Shown: piece by piece, positions 1 through 52,482 of the stretch
How the letters are laid out: every line of letters begins with the position of its first letter
Position numbering within the stretch: position 1 is the first letter of the stretch
Source: Bolinopsis microptera
Taxonomy: Eukaryota; Ctenophora; Tentaculata; Lobata; Bolinopsidae
NCBI RefSeq assembly: GCF_026151205.1
Contig: NC_087078.1
Coordinates: 13,499,118 to 13,563,117 of the forward strand
Direction: 5' to 3'
Length of the DNA stretch: 64,000 nucleotides
Position numbers and translations under genes: made by a program
Notes under the pieces: generated by a model
The model's database searches: none
What the model saw: the letters and a program-made list of their open reading frames with translations, nothing else
What the model was told of the DNA's origin: nothing

Positions 1-749
1 CAATGAGGTGATCAAAGTCTCTAACTTGGTTGCTAAGTTTGAGAGTGAGATTAGACGACAAAATGCTAATGAGCGTCTGATCAGCACTGTTCGCCAGGTT
101 TGTTCAGAATTTTGGTTGTTTTTACAGGGAGCAAACTTGCCACATAGGTCCAGGATCAAGATAAAAATATACAGGGCTGCCCAGAGTAAATTACCGTACC
201 CTGTTATATACCGAACTTACTCCAAAGTCTTAACTAACATAAATATAGATAAAATGAAGTAGAATGATCTTAAAACTGTCCACTGAAAAGTCGAAATTAA
301 TTGAATAAAAACATTGTGCTGTGGATGAGGAGGGACCTGTTAGAGACGTGTCACTTTGCAGTTACTGTGACTACTCATTGAGTACTCATTCGAGGATCCT
401 TTCGCCAAAATTTATTAATTCGGTTGTTTTAGACCACACCCATTCAACATTAAATTGCTTATACTGAGTGATGATAGCAAGTCATTTCAGAAGGAATTAT
501 TTAAATCTGACAGGCAGTGACTGAGAAATAAGCCCACATGTTTGCGCTCTAACATTAGACCCCCCTGTAACACTATTATTTCTATCTTGTAATTGCTTCC
601 TTCAAACAAAGTCTCAAAGTTACAAATTCTATTGTCAATATTCTTAGCTACCTTCGTTTTTTGACAACTAGGGGCATTCACCAGTTTAAACTTAAAAACT
701 TTGCTGACAGATCAGTTAAACACCAAACAATTCTCCAATTTCTGGGTAA
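1..749. other. No supported gene
   Basis: A short open frame at 8-262 (+) matches no family I recognise and has no clear splice or start context. The rest is AT-rich with no repeat or RNA gene that I can see. Confidence 0.4.
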
Positions 750-932
750 GGTGCGGCTCACTTTAAGGCTCGTACTGTTCAGGTGTTGAGAGAGTCGAGG
801 AAGGTACACAAACACCCTCTCCAGCAGCAGGAGGGTGAGGAGCGTCCTGAGTATATCATATCCACTGCTGATGTTAAACCGGTTAGTATTTATAGGTGGA
901 ACTATATTTTAGATGAGGGTGATTTTGAATAA
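750..932 (+). CDS. Possible upstream coding exon, unrecognised
   Basis: An open frame of about 60 codons follows a stop at 747-749 and ends at TAA 930-932. It encodes a basic, glutamine-rich stretch followed by an aromatic segment containing VSIYRWNYILDEGDFE. Codon use looks protein-like and there is no simple repeat in it. It could be an exon of the gene whose large exon begins near 1084, or a decayed retroelement piece. I do not recognise the family, and no ATG or splice site fixes the 5' end. Confidence 0.25.
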   Translation, partial: GAAHFKARTVQVLRESRKVHKHPLQQQEGEERPEYIISTADVKPVSIYRWNYILDEGDFE

Positions 933-1083
933 TGTTCTGCAAACACTGTTGGCCGCTGTTAGTTTTACCTGGGGAGTGGGGACCCCAGGCTTAGTGTTTA
1001 TAAAACGATCGAGGATGTGGCGGCTCGACAGGCTGAGCGCCGTCTAGTAACCGCTAGTTAGTTCTAAAACGCGTTTTCATCAG

Positions 1084-2436
1084 GGACCGGATCAAGATCT
1101 CTCTGCGTGTACTGACCAACCTCGTGTGAAGACCAGAGTGTTACAGCACAACCGATTCTCTCAACTCAAAGAAAAATGTAGTGAAATCATCACCAAAAAT
1201 GTCCGTAACAAATCAAAACCAAATCCGACATTGTCAATGTCCCAGAGGCCTAATTCGTTTAGCCATAACACTGGTAAAACCAACAAAAACTGTAAAACTG
1301 GGTCTCTTCCTGATAGGCGAGCAACGTATAATTGCAATCGAACGCCCAAGACTTATGAACTTGAAGACGTTGGTGATATCGGGGAAGGTTTCGAAATCAT
1401 AAACATCGGAGACTGTTTAAGTGGCGATGAAGAAGTTCACCGCCGTAGTCCAAAAGTGGAACTTCTTGATCTTTCTGAGAGGAATTCGAGAAACAGATCT
1501 GTTGAATCATTGGATAGTGGATGTGACATAGACACTCCCCGAGCCAACCACATTGACAAACAGGTTGGAGTGTTTCAGAAGTTGTGTCTCGATGACAGTG
1601 ATGCGAAAAATTTAGAGGAGCAAAATCTAAGTAATGCGAAAAATTTAGAGGAGCAAAACCTCAGTGATGCGACAAATTTGGAGGAGAAAATGTTTAGCGA
1701 AAGTTCGGTTATAGAGACAAAAGTTATCTCCAGAGAAATCTCAAGACAGGATTCAGAATCTGGAATAGCAATCAGTGTGGTCTGTAATATTCAGGTCGTT
1801 TCAGGGCTGCCGATTGAAAATCAATCCAGTTTGAATCCTGAGCCTTCCCAGCAATGTTGCAAGGAACAAGAAAATTCGAACCCAGACTCGCCACAACACA
1901 ATCCTCACGACAGTGAAACTTCTGAACTAAATGAAATGAGAACTTCAGAGGAGGACGAAGACGACGACTTGCCTCTTCGATTCAACGAAATATTCAAGCT
2001 ATTCGAACCAAATACCAATTTAGACGGGGATGTTTCTCAATACGCCCAACATCTCCGTACAGAGTTAGCGTGGAAAATAGCCTCAGAAAGAGTGCTGAAC
2101 AGTACCGCGGAGTCGGCAGAAAATTCCACAGAAATGTCTCCTGCCAAATGTTCAGATCCTAAAAAACAACCCAAAGTGAGGTCCGAGTGTCCCGTATATC
2201 ATGACCCTGAGTTGGAAGATTTTATTGCTCGCTGTTTAAGGATAACGTGTTCCGTTCAAGAGAAACTGTCACAGCTTGAGGATAATCAGGAAGCAGAAGA
2301 ATCGCTTTTGAACTGTTTTGTTCCCAAGGAATTACAGATTCCAGATATTTCAGAGAATGACTTGAATTCTATCGATTCCACTTCTATGGATTCATTATGT
2401 TGGAGTGATGGAGAGTACCTGGACATCAATGATTGA
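1084..2436 (+). CDS. Unrecognised acidic, largely disordered protein (3' terminal exon)
   Basis: The frame is open from 1051 to the stop at 2434-2436. I place the left edge at 1084, after a pyrimidine-rich acceptor ending in CAG at 1081-1083. If the exon is not spliced, the first in-frame ATG is at 1237. The product is rich in Ser, Glu, Asp and Asn. It has three near-identical 11-residue repeats (DAKNLEEQNLS type) around 1600-1700, a poly-acidic stretch SEEDEDDDLP, then a more ordered region (LRFNEIFKLFEP, ELEDFIARCLRITCSVQEKL) and an acidic tail ending in YLDIND. The C-terminal part may be a helical interaction region; this is inference. AATAAA signals follow at 2670 and 2793, consistent with a real 3' end. 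I do not recognise the family. Confidence 0.6.
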   Translation, partial: GPDQDLSACTDQPRVKTRVLQHNRFSQLKEKCSEIITKNVRNKSKPNPTLSMSQRPNSFSHNTGKTNKNCKTGSLPDRRATYNCNRTPKTYELEDVGDIGEGFEIINIGDCLSGDEEVHRRSPKVELLDLSERNSRNRSVESLDSGCDIDTPRANHIDKQVGVFQKLCLDDSDAKNLEEQNLSNAKNLEEQNLSDATNLEEKMFSESSVIETKVISREISRQDSESGIAISVVCNIQVVSGLPIENQSSLNPEPSQQCCKEQENSNPDSPQHNPHDSETSELNEMRTSEEDEDDDLPLRFNEIFKLFEPNTNLDGDVSQYAQHLRTELAWKIASERVLNSTAESAENSTEMSPAKCSDPKKQPKVRSECPVYHDPELEDFIARCLRITCSVQEKLSQLEDNQEAEESLLNCFVPKELQIPDISENDLNSIDSTSMDSLCWSDGEYLDIND

Positions 2437-2975
2437 AAACGGTTCATTTTATTCCTGTTATTTCGTTTCTTGCTATGATTTTCTTTACCAGTTTTTATGT
2501 TTCATTGATAATGATATGGTTTATGCCTTGATTAAAATAGATCCAGGTCAGGAATTAGTTTCTGATAGATATACATGATGATTTGTCAACTATGAGTCTA
2601 CAGTATTTGTCAAGCTTCAGTTATTATCGATTGAATTTTTGCAGTCTAGTTAATTGTAATTCAGTGGCTAATAAACTATAATTATGATTAATAACTGATG
2701 AGGTAAGTTGGATCTTCATTTTTCAATTTTCATTTGTCTCAGATTTGAATTGATTTAAACTGTGTAAATATTGATCAATTCATTATTTTGAAAATAAATT
2801 AGCTTATTCAGTTTACTCAGCACAGAGCGAAGCATAAGTCTGATTACGTTTAACCATGATAAAAGCAACAATTGATAAAATGGTGATGCTTCTGACATCT
2901 TAATCATGTTAATGTTAATATTAATAATTATGCATATTAATATTGATATGCATCTGACATATTAATAATATTTCT
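2437..2975. promoter_or_regulatory. Convergent 3' flanks with polyadenylation signals
   Basis: AT-rich sequence between the stop of the + strand gene and the stop of the - strand P450. AATAAA at 2670-2675 and 2793-2798 (+) could serve the upstream gene. I see no gene or mobile element. Confidence 0.4.
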
Positions 2976-4478
2976 TTAACAGAATGGTACCAGCTCATAG
3001 TCGACATTATTCCTGATTCTCATAACAGCCATACCTTGATCAATAGTTGGCTTCTTTTCTTTACTAAGCCTAGGAGTGAAATCAAACTTCTGAAGTAGAG
3101 AAACAAGAGTGAGTTTCATGGTCATCATTGCAAAATGTTTACCAAGACACCCTCTTGGGCCTGCCAGGAAGGGCATGTAAGTGTAAGGTTCCGGATTGAA
3201 ACCACCGGACCAGCGTTCCGGATCTAGAACATCCGGAGCTTTCCAGACGTCCTCATTGTGATGAATAAGATACTGACTGAAGTGTATCTGGGTGTTACTG
3301 GGGAGAATGTAGTGACCTATCTTGGTGGGTCCCCCACCTGCTGTTTTGAGCAGTCTTGTCCCTCTAAGAAGTGCAGGAGCCATCCTCAGTGACTCCAACA
3401 GGACCTTCTCTGTGTACCTCAGCTGGGACAAGGAGGTGCAGTCTGTCAGGGTGAACTGGCGTATCTCCTCCACCATTTTGTGGTACACCTGCTGATGTGA
3501 TTCTAGGAAGATGAAGAGGGATGCGAGCTGTTTCACCATGTTGTCCATCACCAGGTAAACAGTCAGGATGTCATCCACCACGTATTCGTCCAGAAGGTCT
3601 CTCTGAAAATCGCAACGTTCGTTTGCTTGGATCAGAAGTCCAAAGATATCAGTTGGCTGTGTCTCGGAGTCAGAACTTTTCATCTCTTGAGATTTTTCCA
3701 AAGACATGGCTTTGAGTCGCGTCCTCATGGCAATGACCATATCAACAGTTTCGTTTTTTTCTTTGCCCATTGCAAAAAGAATTTTAGTCAAACTCATTTT
3801 CCCGAGTTGCTTGGGAATCATTTCCAAAATTTTGGTAATATTTTTACCAATGGTGCTAGGATCATCAAAGCCGTTTAATCCAACAGCAGCTGGATATGCA
3901 GAAAAGATTGTAGAAAACTCTTCGTGCAGCTCAAGAACTTGACCTTTTCCAACTTTTTGAGCAAGAGTTGACCTGACGTAGTTTTGCATCAAAGGTTTAC
4001 AGAACTCAAAAGCTTCGCTCATATTTGCTTTGGCGAAGAACTTGCTCATGATCTTCCGCTTAATAGCCCAGTTATGGCCACCACCAGTCAACACACTGTT
4101 CCATCCGGCAATTCTCTGACCAAACAGCGACCGGTTTGGCAGATCATCCAACTTACTAAAACTGTTCAAATCACTGGTAACGACTTTGAACATATCAGGA
4201 TCTACGGTAAAGAGGATGTTTCTGAAGCCAGCAAACACCATGATAGAACTCCCGTATTCCTTGCACCAGGCCCCAAACAAATCAAGGAAAGTATTGCTCT
4301 TTTTAGCAGCCACCATGGTTAGTTGGTGTCCGTTCAAGAAGTTGTCTAGGGGTGGGGAGGGGATGCCGTTGTAGAGGGAGCGAGTGTAAGCTATGGTTAA
4401 CACGGTGTAGATCTGGTAAACTACGAAAATGATGAAGACTGAGATGAGCAGTGAGCATCCTCCCAGTATCTCAATCAT
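2976..4478 (-). CDS. Cytochrome P450, CYP46-like, intronless
   Basis: A complete 500-residue open frame. It has an N-terminal membrane anchor (residues ~5-30, LLISVFIIFVVYQIYTVL) and a proline-rich hinge (IPSPPLDN). It also has an ExxR motif (E362-R365, ESLR), a PERW motif near 423, and the heme-thiolate loop FLAGPRGCLG with the iron-ligand Cys at 444. Family knowledge: such enzymes are ER-bound mono-oxygenases; the C-terminal half resembles cholesterol 24-hydroxylase-type (CYP46) proteins, so a sterol or fatty-acid substrate is plausible but not shown. Odd point: the I-helix region reads VYLVMDNMVKQL (MDNM at 311-314) rather than the usual A/G-G-x-D/E-T-T/S oxygen-activation motif. There are no introns, unlike the neighbouring genes. 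Start chosen at the first ATG, directly before the anchor. It converges tail-to-tail on the gene at 1084-2436. Confidence 0.95.
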   Translation of the reverse strand: MIEILGGCSLLISVFIIFVVYQIYTVLTIAYTRSLYNGIPSPPLDNFLNGHQLTMVAAKKSNTFLDLFGAWCKEYGSSIMVFAGFRNILFTVDPDMFKVVTSDLNSFSKLDDLPNRSLFGQRIAGWNSVLTGGGHNWAIKRKIMSKFFAKANMSEAFEFCKPLMQNYVRSTLAQKVGKGQVLELHEEFSTIFSAYPAAVGLNGFDDPSTIGKNITKILEMIPKQLGKMSLTKILFAMGKEKNETVDMVIAMRTRLKAMSLEKSQEMKSSDSETQPTDIFGLLIQANERCDFQRDLLDEYVVDDILTVYLVMDNMVKQLASLFIFLESHQQVYHKMVEEIRQFTLTDCTSLSQLRYTEKVLLESLRMAPALLRGTRLLKTAGGGPTKIGHYILPSNTQIHFSQYLIHHNEDVWKAPDVLDPERWSGGFNPEPYTYMPFLAGPRGCLGKHFAMMTMKLTLVSLLQKFDFTPRLSKEKKPTIDQGMAVMRIRNNVDYELVPFC

Positions 4479-6057
4479 ACCCTGTAATTTTTATAATAAC
4501 TTAATTCAAACACATGCACAGTTTTTCATCGACATCAGTAAATAGTAATACCTATGTGCAGACTGCGGCCACATATACCGTCATGGGTTTTAATAAGTTT
4601 TGAAAAAAAGTTTAATGTTCTAAGGCGCAGCTCCACCTAATAATTACAAATATAACTTGATTCAGTTAGGAATTTTACTAAATCGTCCTGCATAATACTG
4701 AAAGTATGAAAAAAGACAGGATGGAAACGCATTTATTTGACCGACATTTGCATTTCAGGCCGTGCATTTCGACCGCGGATGTGAACACATACGGGTCACA
4801 CAAATTACGTTAACAAAAACAATTTTAAAATATGACCAATGCCAAACGTGGAGCTGGGAAGCTTGTGGAATGTTTACAGGAGTATCTTCTCGTGGGCAGT
4901 AGAGTTTGTAAATGTGGGCGAAAAAGCAGATTATTACATTTGTTTACGGATGTTGAGCAATTAAATAGCACGCAAATCTTAAGACTCACATGTTGTTGTT
5001 AGCCAACTATTTCAAACCAACATAATTAAAATGACCAATACACAGTATGAACGAGGCTATAGCTATAATAGTAATACTAATACATATAACTATTATAGGG
5101 GGTAAATAGTATGGTGAGTATAATGGCAGCGGTCGTGCTTGCCAGCACTGTGATTTAATTATTTATACTCTATACAATTGATACACTTTACTTCATGTTC
5201 AGATATATAAATGTAAATGAATAACCATATTAGTAAACCATTGAATTAGTATTGGAATCAAATATTTTGTAAATCCATATTATTTATATCGTCAGCATTG
5301 AATTTCTGATTCATAATTGCAACAAAAATGTATTCTTGCCAGCAGTTTAAGCGACAGTATCATCATGGTTTATGCTGCACAGCATAAGCAAAAGCATTTG
5401 CACAATCAAATTAAAAATTAAATTGCCAGCATTTTTTGAGATCTGAATGTGATAACTGATAACAAAAGCTTTTAAGTCAAGTATTCCAGTTTTATATTTT
5501 AAAATCTAATAGTAATAAATATTAACCGCGGACATATAAATGGTAAATGTCCACGAAAAAGAGAACAATATTCGTTTTCACCATAAATAGGTGGTACCAG
5601 CGCATTTCATACTTATTCTAACTCATTAACATTAGCTGATCATCATTAAATATCATGTATTCAAAATGAAGCATGTTCGTCTGACTTTAGATGTTGTACT
5701 AAAATCTCAATTCAAACTGACATTGACAGCTCAACAATTACATATCGAACATTAGATATAACACGAAATCACTTTAAATAATAACCTGATTAAATATCAT
5801 TACATAACTTAAATTTAAATAAAAGGCAACATTAAATTAGCAACATCGAAAAAAAGAACAATAAATGAAATCTTAATTTATAATAACTGAAGAAAACATT
5901 GGTCATGCAAAAATTAAGCGCTTTTGGATGGTTTCAGCCATGAAACCCTCCAGAACCCCAGACAATTAATCAAAAAAGAGACGTATTCTATAATCTTCCA
6001 ACCCACGATAAGACTAACATCCTGATATCTTATCTACTGTCATTAAACCGATTGTTT
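4479..6057. other. Gap between P450 5' end and PKC 3' end
   Basis: AT-rich sequence that must hold the P450 promoter (just right of 4478) and the PKC 3' UTR (left of 6058). I could not identify a convincing core promoter, a poly(A) signal or a transposon. Confidence 0.4.
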
Positions 6058-46797
<40,740 letters not shown>

Positions 46798-47379
46798 TTC
46801 CTGCTTCTCGTCATCTCACAAACACTGATCTTTCTAGCATCCTTATGGTTATTGGTAACTACAGTCGAAAATATGATCAGAGAAATAGATACATATTACA
46901 TATATGGCATAACAAGTTACTACGTGCAGGGTACATCAGCTTCCATAACCTTAACCTTGAACGATTCTGATATGAATGGTAAAATCCCTTCTACCGTGAC
47001 AAAATAAGTTTATTAAAAACCAAACTTATGTCATAATAAACTGTTTGTTTTATCCTGTTATAGTCGAGGACAATGTAGATACATTCTGAATACATCAGTG
47101 ACATCTGTGACTGCTGGTGAATCTGCAACTTAAAACAGCTCTAGCTTGTTGATCTTTCAGTTCCTTGGTTAGGGAGCCAGCAACTCCCTGATTTTAAGGT
47201 TTGGTGCGGTGGGTCCTTGGACAATTGTCTAGAAATCTGATGTGTTGTCTGTGAGATCACTGTGCCGGGCCTCGGGATCACGGAGTAGCTGGTTTTCTCA
47301 ACAGTGGAACCCTCTGGTAAAACAGTAAACCAAGACGGACAATTGGGGTAGGCAGGTAGCCCGGGCTAGCCCCACTCAG
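46798..47379. other. Region upstream of nPKC start
   Basis: Must hold the nPKC 5' UTR and possibly its promoter. I see no convincing core element or gene. Confidence 0.35.
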
Positions 47380-48880
47380 TAAACCTTATAACTGAATCTC
47401 TAAAACTTAAGCATCATGTCTTAGGCATATTCATAGACCTTAGCAAAGCTTTTGATACAATAGATCATGGTACATTACTTGTCAAATAACAGGGCTATGG
47501 GATACGTGGGGTGGCAAATGATCTTATAAAAAGTTACTTAACAAATAGATCACAATATACTGAAGTTGTTGGTGAGAAATCTGACGCCTTGAAAATACAG
47601 TTTGGAGTCCCTCAGGGTTCGATTCTTGGACCTCTCTTATTTCTCCTATATATTAATGATATCGCCAACAGCTCCAGTTTGGGATCATTTGTCACCTTCG
47701 CTGATGACACCAATATATTTGTGACTGGGAAATCTAAAAAAGTAAAAAGGAGGCATACATATATGTATATGCGTGGTAATTCTCTTTTAGCTAGTTTATA
47801 TTCCTACATGCGAGCAAACAAACTTCATGTCAACTTGACTAAATGCTGTTTCATTCACTTTAAACCAGCATCGTCCTCCCAGACTGACAATAATTCTGAA
47901 TATACTCTAACCATTGATAACTTTCCAATAAAACAAGTTGCATCTGCTAAGTTTCTGGGAGTCGTCATCGATGAAAAGCTAACCTGGGAAGAACATATAA
48001 AATCACTTAGGCGTTCTCTCAGCCATGCAACATCAACTCTCTGCCGCCTACGCTGCTCCCTCCCAGATTTCTTACACCGCCAGTTGTATTACTTTCTATT
48101 TGAATCACACCTCTCCTATTGTATCACGGTTTGGGGTGGGGCAGCCAAAACTCGTATAAGTTCTGTATTCAAAGCACAAAAATATTGTCTCAGGGTACTG
48201 TTTGGCGACAGGGAGGCATACCTAGATAAATTTAAGACCTGTGCTCGTGCTCGACCGTTTGGCAACCAAAATCTGAACAAAAAATTTTTCTTGAAAGAGC
48301 ACACGAAACCTTTGTTCAAGGAACACGGAATACTTGCCGTCCAAAACCTGTACACTTACCATTGTTTCCTTGAGCTCTATAAAATCATGAAATTCCGTGC
48401 TCCGATTTCCCTCCATGAAAATTTCACCTGCTCAAGTAGGAAACCCACCCTTATACTAAGCCAAGCAGACCCCCCTGACAACTTCAATAGCAGAACGACT
48501 CGTATTTGGAACGTAATTGTGCCTAAGCTTGGTATACGTGACCACTGTCTAAGTGTGGCCTGCCTGAAGTCTAGGATGAAGCAATCACTGCTCGTCAACC
48601 AGCATAACCATGCTGATCTTGATTGGACAAACAAAGATTTCGAATGCTCTAATCTAAATTTTGACATTAAGTCTACCCTAGGGTCCACACATCCAAAATG
48701 ATTATCTTGAAATTGAAAATTAGCTGGGTGTGCATTTTCCTTTGTCTTACTAACGTGTGTGAGCGCAGTGTAGTGAGAAAGTGTTTTTAACGGATTTATT
48801 ATTAGACTTAGGATTATGATTTTTAATATATTACATTGATATAAGATTTATTTTTGATAGGTACTTAATAAAGTTGATGA
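47380..48880 (+). mobile_element. 5'-truncated LINE (CR1/L2/Jockey group) with reverse transcriptase
   Basis: Open reading enters at VNLITESLKLKHHVLGIF and IDLSKAFDTIDH, hits a stop (TAA 47487-47489), then stays open to 48701. Visible RT motifs are GVPQGSILGPLLF, FADDTNIF (catalytic FADD) and KFLGVVIDEKLTWEEHI; a thumb/connection region with LSYCITVWGG follows. Endonuclease and the first RT motifs are missing, as expected for 5' truncation. An AATAAA at 48867-48872 may mark the 3' end. Confidence 0.9.
47490..48701 (+). pseudogene. LINE reverse transcriptase, truncated
   Basis: About 400 codons open after the internal stop, covering RT palm, thumb and a C-terminal segment. Lack of further stops suggests a fairly recent insertion. 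Not a host gene. Confidence 0.88.
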
Positions 48881-50841
48881 ATTTCCCTCCCTATTAAAAT
48901 TTTAAACCCATTTAGTGAAAATTGATAAACGAAGATCTAGATATTGATACATATTATAACCAACATTGCTTATATTCTGCCTTGTAAACAAAGAGCAAAT
49001 CTTCTTAATGCCTTCTTCCTGTCCTAAAACTAAAACTTCATCCTATTAAAGTAAAGGCCAGTTGTTACCACAAGCTATTATACCGTCCCTCTCAAAAACA
49101 TGCCTCAGCCTCCATCAAAAACAATTTTAGTTTTCAGTCCTTCTAGTTTCCAAAAATCTACCGAGCTAGTGTTCTGGTGTGCACAAAAGCCCCTAAGCCC
49201 GTGCATTCCTTGCCCCGCTAGCTGCCAGTCCTTGACAAACTTCCAATAGCAAAGATCAACTAGTCATTTACAAATTGAGCACTATACAATTTTAATTGTT
49301 TTAAATATTTGACTTTGTAAAATGAGCTAAAACATTGATTTATTAGTTTCATATTAGTTTCATTGAGTTGGTGCATGATTCAGTCTGCTCTCTCCAATAT
49401 CAGCCTGCTTATCCATTGTACCCTGTAGCTTAATTTATAGTTTCTATAGATACAGACTGGGTGTTCCAGTCTAATAATGAGTTACTGCATGCTGTCATGT
49501 AACCCGGAGTGTAGCAGGCAGCAGAGTGTAGCAGCCAGCAGGGACTTTGTCAACATACACTCTAGCTGCTTAAAATGCGTTAAGATCCGTTACAGTGTTT
49601 AAGGTCTTGGGCAGAAGCTTGTACAAAGAAGGAGTTCTCATAGGGGTCTAGACGGCTGATGGACAGATTTTTGAAAGCGGGGGACCTTTTTTCTCATCCC
49701 AAGGTGGTCAACCTATAAACCCCATTGATGCCTATGCCCATTTGACCCAAATTTGAGGAACAAGTAGGCAAAATGGGTACCATTTTCATAATTTGTTGAA
49801 ATAGAAAAATTAATATTTCTGATACCATACTCTATTGAGCTGAAACACAGCTGTACTCGCCAAGGATTACATTTTTTCGAAGATTTCTTTCAAATATCTT
49901 AATGATACAGGAATTCAGTGAGATCCGTCAATAATTCACTGTTTTTTTGTCCCCTCTCTTGAACACTGAGATTGTACACTGTATCTTCACTTCAATGGGA
50001 ATAGTGCCCTTACCAAAAGAACTTTTCCAGATCACCCAGATTGGTTATGCCAGAATCTAATAGGTATTCAAGAACATAATTACCAATGACCTCTATAATG
50101 TGTCGTCGATACCTTGTATCCTTGCTACAATGTGATTGGAACTGTTGGAGTTTGGACTGCTTCAAATAAAATGAAGTTGGTTGTGTTGGTCTCATGCCAT
50201 GAACTTATTTTAAAATGAAGGCCCTCTTACTCTGAGTCACTTCGTGGCATGTGTGTCAGGCCAGGACACATCTTGCAAGGTAAATTCATTTAATCTGATG
50301 CTACTGGAAAAATTCAAAAGCAGGCATGGTTTGTACATCTAAACAGGCTGCCCTAGTGGTGCTGTGATGTGCCGCCTCTTGACTTGGATAGAGCTGTGGT
50401 GCGAAAGTTTAGCAACCTGTCAGGTTGCTGCAATGGTTTTGTCCGCAAGAGACGAAACCATTGTAGCTGGATTAAATATATTAAGAGTATCCTTTTTTAA
50501 GTGTAATTCAATCAATAAATGGCAATGAGTTTCTATCTCGGCCACGAATGTAAACGAAATGACATTGTCAGCCAAGGCTAACTTCAAACTGCATAAATGG
50601 ATTTTACAATTGTATACTATATTTAGGCTGGGGATTTTTTATCATTTCTCCATAAAAAGCACAATAGCATGAGTAGTTTTTGTCCAGGTGTCTCGAAAGC
50701 GATCTTAAACGATTCCATGTTCAATTTGTCAATACACGTCAACTTAGTGCAAAATAAAGAAAGTTATAGAACTATTGCGGGAGATATATGATGACGAAAA
50801 TCTAAAATAACTGGCTACAATGAGCATTTCATTAACAACTA
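48881..50841. other. Intergenic, no gene
   Basis: AT-rich. Part may be LINE 3' UTR. The frame at 50010-50195 (-) has no recognisable features. Confidence 0.35.
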
Positions 50842-52169
50842 GAAAGCCTGCGGTCACAGGGAGGAAGCTAATAGTTTTCTTTGGTAGTCAGCTTTTATCG
50901 CATCAAAATATATCCGTCACAACCGAAGATACAGCTGATTAAAATGCAGCTCGCACTGAACACAATGAAATTGCCACAAAACCGATCAAAATTTCATTCG
51001 CAAATCGTTGCACGTGCATGTGCGCTTTTGACAGAGGCGGCTCGTGGGAGCTGGCTGGCGGTTTTGTTGGGGGTCCAATCGATGGACTGGGGGGGAGGGG
51101 GGCTTGGGAGCCGGCTCAAGCTGATCCCTCCAAACTACCGATTACATTACATACAGGGCCTTGTAAATGTAATGTGTAACACTTTACAGGCGACAGCAAA
51201 CAAAAACAAAAACTTATAACATGGGTGAAACAGGACACCACACGTGTACGATCTCAGCCGCGCAGTATCATATAGCAGTCAAATTGAAAAGGGTCCTGAA
51301 CCCCCAAATCGAGGCAAATCATAATAGATTACCTGTAGTGGGATGCGCACGATGTGCTTTGTAACGTTTACAATTAACTATGTGTTAAAACTGCGCGGCT
51401 GAGTAGTCCAGAGGTAGGATTAGACTCCCTACAACACAAAATTTCACGAAGATCATGCGTGCGCTTACATTAAACCGTATGATAGTAAATGAAGACCTTT
51501 ACATTGCGATTTGTTATTTCCTAACACTATTACTAATTACTATTTGATATTTCTATTTTAAGCACCAGCCACCAGATAATAATTTTAAGGCGTCCACGGA
51601 CGCCTGGACGCCCTCAATAGCCGCCTCTGGCTTTTGAACACCGTTACCATGGTAACTATGCAACTTCTTATTTTTCATCTAATTTGCACATGGGCGGTCG
51701 TACAGACATACATACATACATACAGACAGAATAATTCTTTGATTAATAATAATGATAAATAGTAGAGATCAAAAACTTCAAATTCCAACAGACTAATTTA
51801 AAATACCCACATAGCAAATTATACCCGCTAAAACGTTTAAAAAACTCAATACGACCGCCCACGTGCAAATTAGGTAAAAAGCAAAAGGTTGCAAAGTAAC
51901 AAGGGTCGACCGAGTCCTCGGCCTCGGCCTCGGTTTTACCGAGGAATGGCGATTTTTCCTCGGCCTCGGTCAGGAGGACAATTCCTCGGTTCGCCTCGGC
52001 CTCGGTCAAAAATAGATTCGAAATTCCTCGGCCTCGGCGAAATTTGACGATTTTACCGAGGATTTGACCGAGGATTTTTGTAAGGTTTGTGAGGTTAATG
52101 TAAACGAATTTGTAAAATTGAAAATAAAACGACCAATTGACCAGGACACAAAACTAAAAATATCATAGT

Positions 52170-52482
52170 CTAAGATTCATCGTCTGATGAAATGACAATA
52201 TCTGAGCACTCTGAATCAGAATAATCTTCTGTGCACAGCTCAGAAGAAGGGGGACAGTCCTCTTTATTTGGGGCTTCAAATTCATTTGGACAGGGGCCGA
52301 AGTTGTCCCCAAATGTTCCGATGTTCTTTTTGAGAAACAAGCACCCCTCAAAGTTTGTTGGCTTAAGGCTGAGGCGATTTAACTTCAGGATGTGCCCTGC
52401 TGTAGAAAACAATCTCTCTGGTGCTGCTGAGCTCGCCGGCGCAGATAGATATTTCCTTGAACGCTCAGCAAGGTTCGGATAG
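52170..52482 (-). pseudogene. hAT transposase C-terminal dimerisation domain
   Basis: The frame reads NLAERSRKYLSAPASSAAPE then RLFSTAGHILKLNRLSL and FEGCLFLKKN. YLSAPASSAAPERLFSTAG is the signature of the hAT dimerisation region. It continues to a stop at 52170 through an acidic tail. Upstream it is cut at 52482 by a nested element; the frame resumes past 53031 with NKQSYP, as expected for ...YPNLAE. Confidence 0.85.

Noticed and set aside
3521-4374. Several + strand frames opposite the P450
   Set aside because: Antisense shadows of a complete P450 gene.
47511-48701. A host gene
   Set aside because: GVPQGSILGPLLF and FADD are reverse transcriptase motifs; it is a truncated LINE.
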